From Desmonostoc muscorum LEGE 12446 (GTDB lineage Bacteria; Cyanobacteriota; Cyanobacteriia; Cyanobacteriales; Nostocaceae), in the NCBI RefSeq assembly GCF_015207005.2, contig NZ_JADEXS020000001.1, forward strand, positions 1,488,001 through 1,552,000: DNA of 64,000 nt. The letters run 5' to 3'. Positions 62,092 to 64,000 of the stretch are shown one piece after another. A model generated the notes under the pieces. That model did no database searches. It saw only the letters and a program-made list of their open reading frames with translations, and was not told where the DNA came from. Each line of letters begins with the position of its first letter. Position 1 is the stretch's first letter. Position numbers and translations under genes: made by a program.

Positions 62092-62539
62092 TAAATTGGT
62101 CATCTCAAGCATTGAATGTGGCTCCTGACTATTAATTAACTGGCAAAGTTGCTAAGTTTATGCAAAATTTCATTTTTTTTTAGTTTGTAGGTGATTTGCC
62201 AGTCACCCTAGTCCAGGTAATTGAAAAGTCAATTTGTGTCAAACCACGCTAGCTTGCATGGCTTGATACTTGTTTGGAAGATGCGTAAAGGAGCGGATAT
62301 AGAGCCAAGCGCCTCCAAAAGCGCTAGTGAAGTTGCGCTCTTATCCAGTAGATTGTAAAGGAAGCTCTGTCAACGAATTTAAATCAATAAATTCAAATTT
62401 TTACCCACAACACAAGTTATGGGTAAAACTGACAAAGCAGCAATCTTGATTCCCTCCTTACTACTTTTCATTGCTTTAAGAGTAGGTCAGGTCAGAAATC
62501 TGCACCTCATAGTTAAGAGATGGTCATAAAAAGCAAAAA
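62092..62539. other. intergenic region with a GC-rich hairpin
   Basis: 448 bases between convergent genes. Around 62309-62340 AAGCGCCTCCAAAAGCGC forms a short stem-loop followed by TTGCGCTC. No open frame is convincing on either strand. A small RNA is possible but not supported by any recognised consensus. Confidence 0.4.
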
Positions 62540-63070
62540 TTATTCACTAGGCTTTAGCTGTAGGGTCTTCCGTAACTGGGTGAGTTCATCTCGATGGGCA
62601 ACTACAGTAACCTTACTTGAGAAGGTTTGTTCGCTCTGAGTTGTTTCTAGCTTGAGCGACACCTTCTCAAGTCTTCCAGATTTTTTCCAATAAAACACAC
62701 CAGTCAAAGGCGACAGCAGTACCATCGCCAGAAAAAGGCTACTAAGGCTCGGAAAAATTAGATACACCACCAGTGACAGACAAACAATACCAGTAGCTGC
62801 CAACAAAGTGAGAAATATAGCTAAGAACCAGCTGGGGCGAACATTACCTTCAAAAGTTACTTGGTTTTGTTCTCGGTCTACCGCTGCCACTCGGTAAGAC
62901 CGCGATTGAAAATACTCTTTTAATTGAGACATGAAAGCGGCTTCGCCTTGTTCGGATACCAAGTGCGCTATTTCTGTACGGTCTTTAGTCGAAGCACGAA
63001 TAAAGAAAAACAGCCCGACCGATAACAACAAGGTTAGCAGCAACGTAGATGGCAGAATAGGAGTATCCAT
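62540..63070 (-). CDS. CCB1-like cofactor assembly protein of the cytochrome b6f complex
   Basis: 176 residues. N-terminal membrane segment (ILPSTLLLTLLLSVGLFFFI) then RASTKDRTEIAHLVSEQGEA, a soluble stretch, two more membrane segments (FLAIFLTLLAATGIVCLSLV and SLSSLFLAMVLLSPLTGVFY) and a basic tail. The FFFIRASTKDRTE start is the pattern of CCB1, a chloroplast and cyanobacterial factor for attaching heme c_n to cytochrome b6. petB in this window encodes that substrate with its Cys35. It lies 52 bases downstream of the PadR gene on the same strand. Confidence 0.7.
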   Translation of the reverse strand: MDTPILPSTLLLTLLLSVGLFFFIRASTKDRTEIAHLVSEQGEAAFMSQLKEYFQSRSYRVAAVDREQNQVTFEGNVRPSWFLAIFLTLLAATGIVCLSLVVYLIFPSLSSLFLAMVLLSPLTGVFYWKKSGRLEKVSLKLETTQSEQTFSSKVTVVAHRDELTQLRKTLQLKPSE

Positions 63071-63122
63071 AACTAATTGTTATTGTTTGACTGGAGGAGA
63101 CTTATTCATTATCAATTATTCG

Positions 63123-63470
63123 TTACTTTGTTCGCCCGTTGATGTAGTCTTGCCAAAGAAAAGCTAAATCCTGCGCTGGAACTTGCCATTCTGGAGAAAC
63201 TTGGTACATCCGCCTGGGGCGTCCCCGTCCTTCGAGTTTTTTCCAATATCCATTAATTGCCCTTTCGTCTTCCAGAAACTTGATTGCACTGTAAAGTACG
63301 GTATCGGAAAGCCTATAGGTGGGATATTCAGTTTCTAATCGTTGGATTAACTCGGTTCCGTAGGATTCACCTTCTAACAAAATAGACAGTATGTAACAAA
63401 CTGCTAATTCCTGACAAAGGTAAGTTGGCGGAGGATTTTCAAAGAATTGATATATATCCTCAAGTTTCAT
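63123..63470 (-). CDS. PadR-like transcriptional regulator
   Basis: 115 residues: a winged helix with LAVCYILSILLEGESYGTEL, IQRLETEYPTYRLSDTVLYS and AIKFLEDERAINGYWKKLEG, then RGRPRRMYQVSPEWQ. The YGTEL...LSxxxLYxAxxxLE order is the PadR pattern. The long C-terminal effector helix of PadR is short here, so it is a compact member. It is the first gene of a possible operon with the CCB1-like gene; whether it regulates it is unknown. Confidence 0.85.
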   Translation of the reverse strand: MKLEDIYQFFENPPPTYLCQELAVCYILSILLEGESYGTELIQRLETEYPTYRLSDTVLYSAIKFLEDERAINGYWKKLEGRGRPRRMYQVSPEWQVPAQDLAFLWQDYINGRTK

Positions 63471-63897
63471 GGTTAGTGAATGGCTAAAAAAATGCCTTAG
63501 GGTAAAGTCTACAATCCTCGTAGTCAGTATATAGCCCTACTCTTAGATGAGTAATATATATAAAGCTACTTAAGCTAGATTTCCAAAGCGGAAACACCAA
63601 ATGATTACCCACGCCTCTGAGAGTTGTGGGACTAGTCTGTGAATTTTAAGGGACAGGATAGTATGCTCCCACCCAAGCTAAATCAGGTATGGTGAGGAGG
63701 GAACAAACAGTGGCGAAGTCACTGTTTTGGTGTTAAACGATGCCGAGTTGGTTAGAACTGCTTAAGCAATAAGATGCCATCGAAGAAATTTTACAGGTAA
63801 AATGCTATTTTGTCTGTAGAACTTAATAAACACTTTTTTTTACAGTGATTTTCCCAATGCAAATTTTAAAAACTTAAGCTAAAGGATATGTTTAAGT
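63471..63897. other. intergenic region with paired hairpins (possible small RNA)
   Basis: 427 bases. CTCCCACC at about 63666-63673 can pair with GGTGAGGAG at 63691-63699. Next AACAGTG (63706-63712) pairs perfectly with CACTGTT (63720-63726), followed by TTGG. The short GCGGAAACACCAAATG stretch precedes them. The structure suggests an RNA or leader, but no family was recognised. Confidence 0.45.
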
Positions 63898-64000
63898 TCA
63901 AAGTGCTACTTTTGTAAACACACCTGGGTAGTAAATATTAATAATTTTCTGGACTTGAGATCCTCTCGTGCCATCTGGTAAATGTGATAGTAAATTTCTC
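63898..64000 (-). CDS. possible C-terminal fragment of a gene running off the right edge
   Basis: A minus-strand frame open from the window edge for 33 codons (LLSHLPDGTRGSQVQKIINI then YYPGVFTKVAL) to TGA at 63898-63900. The composition looks protein-like, but the piece is too short to identify. It may equally be chance. Confidence 0.3.
   Translation of the reverse strand, partial: RNLLSHLPDGTRGSQVQKIINIYYPGVFTKVAL

Noticed and set aside
63580-63760. 6S RNA or Yfr1 gene
   Set aside because: Hairpins are present, but neither the long 6S duplex with central bubble nor the ACTCCTCAC motif of Yfr1 is found.

Overview
The window is chromosomal DNA of a cyanobacterium, most likely a filamentous heterocyst-forming one of the Nostoc/Anabaena type. 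The evidence is cytochrome b6f genes (petB, petD), the D1-processing protease ctpA, a phycobiliprotein lyase and an NblB-like HEAT protein, a CCB1-like factor, three-gene transhydrogenase (pnt), very frequent HIP1 octamers (GCGATCGC), and many blocks of 7-base tandem repeats (STRR type). No rRNA, certain tRNA or CRISPR array was seen.

Layout. 0-10 kb: DUF3727 fragment, ruvX, a GNAT enzyme, small envelope proteins, an RDD/pentapeptide membrane protein, and a gmd-glycosyltransferase pair. 10-21 kb: anti-sigma-type ATPase, petD/petB divergent from ctpA, and a 2111-residue Ser/Thr kinase-AAA-GAF-PAS-histidine kinase. 21-29 kb: amidase, a PLP enzyme with CBS domains (frameshifted), aminotransferase, DMT exporter, degenerate metallo-beta-lactamase-fold protein, and an EGY-like M50 protease. 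29-36 kb is an accessory strip: HigBA-type module, CpcS/CpeS lyase plus NblB-like protein, ferritin-like protein, broken Rpn nuclease, DUF29, broken HicAB, and two HNH proteins. 36-39 kb: pnt operon. 40-44 kb: the conserved rpmH-rnpA-PH-yidC-jag-yceD cluster. 44-54 kb: OLD-like ATPase/TOPRIM protein, Ycf46-like AAA protein, SH3 and peptidoglycan-binding envelope proteins, and SbcC. 53.7-56.7 kb: decayed RelBE and PIN modules and a methyltransferase. 57-64 kb: two paralogous exported proteins (one with SLH domains), GAF histidine kinase, DUF3155, CCB1-like protein and a PadR regulator.

The most striking pattern is in the toxin-antitoxin loci. Four modules are present (HigBA-like, HicAB, RelBE-like, PIN) and every toxin gene is damaged, each by a different lesion: single-base frameshift, frameshift, nonsense codon, truncation. 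In three of the four the antitoxin frame is intact. In the fourth (PIN), a 99-bp MITE-like element flanked by a TA duplication has split the antitoxin gene as well, and the surviving antitoxin frame starts inside the element. An Rpn-type nuclease gene between them carries an in-frame stop, and the CBS-domain PLP enzyme carries a one-base frameshift. These lesions were reconstructed by hand from the other reading frames; the single-base indels could be sequencing errors, but the nonsense codons, the truncation and the MITE insertion are not of that type.
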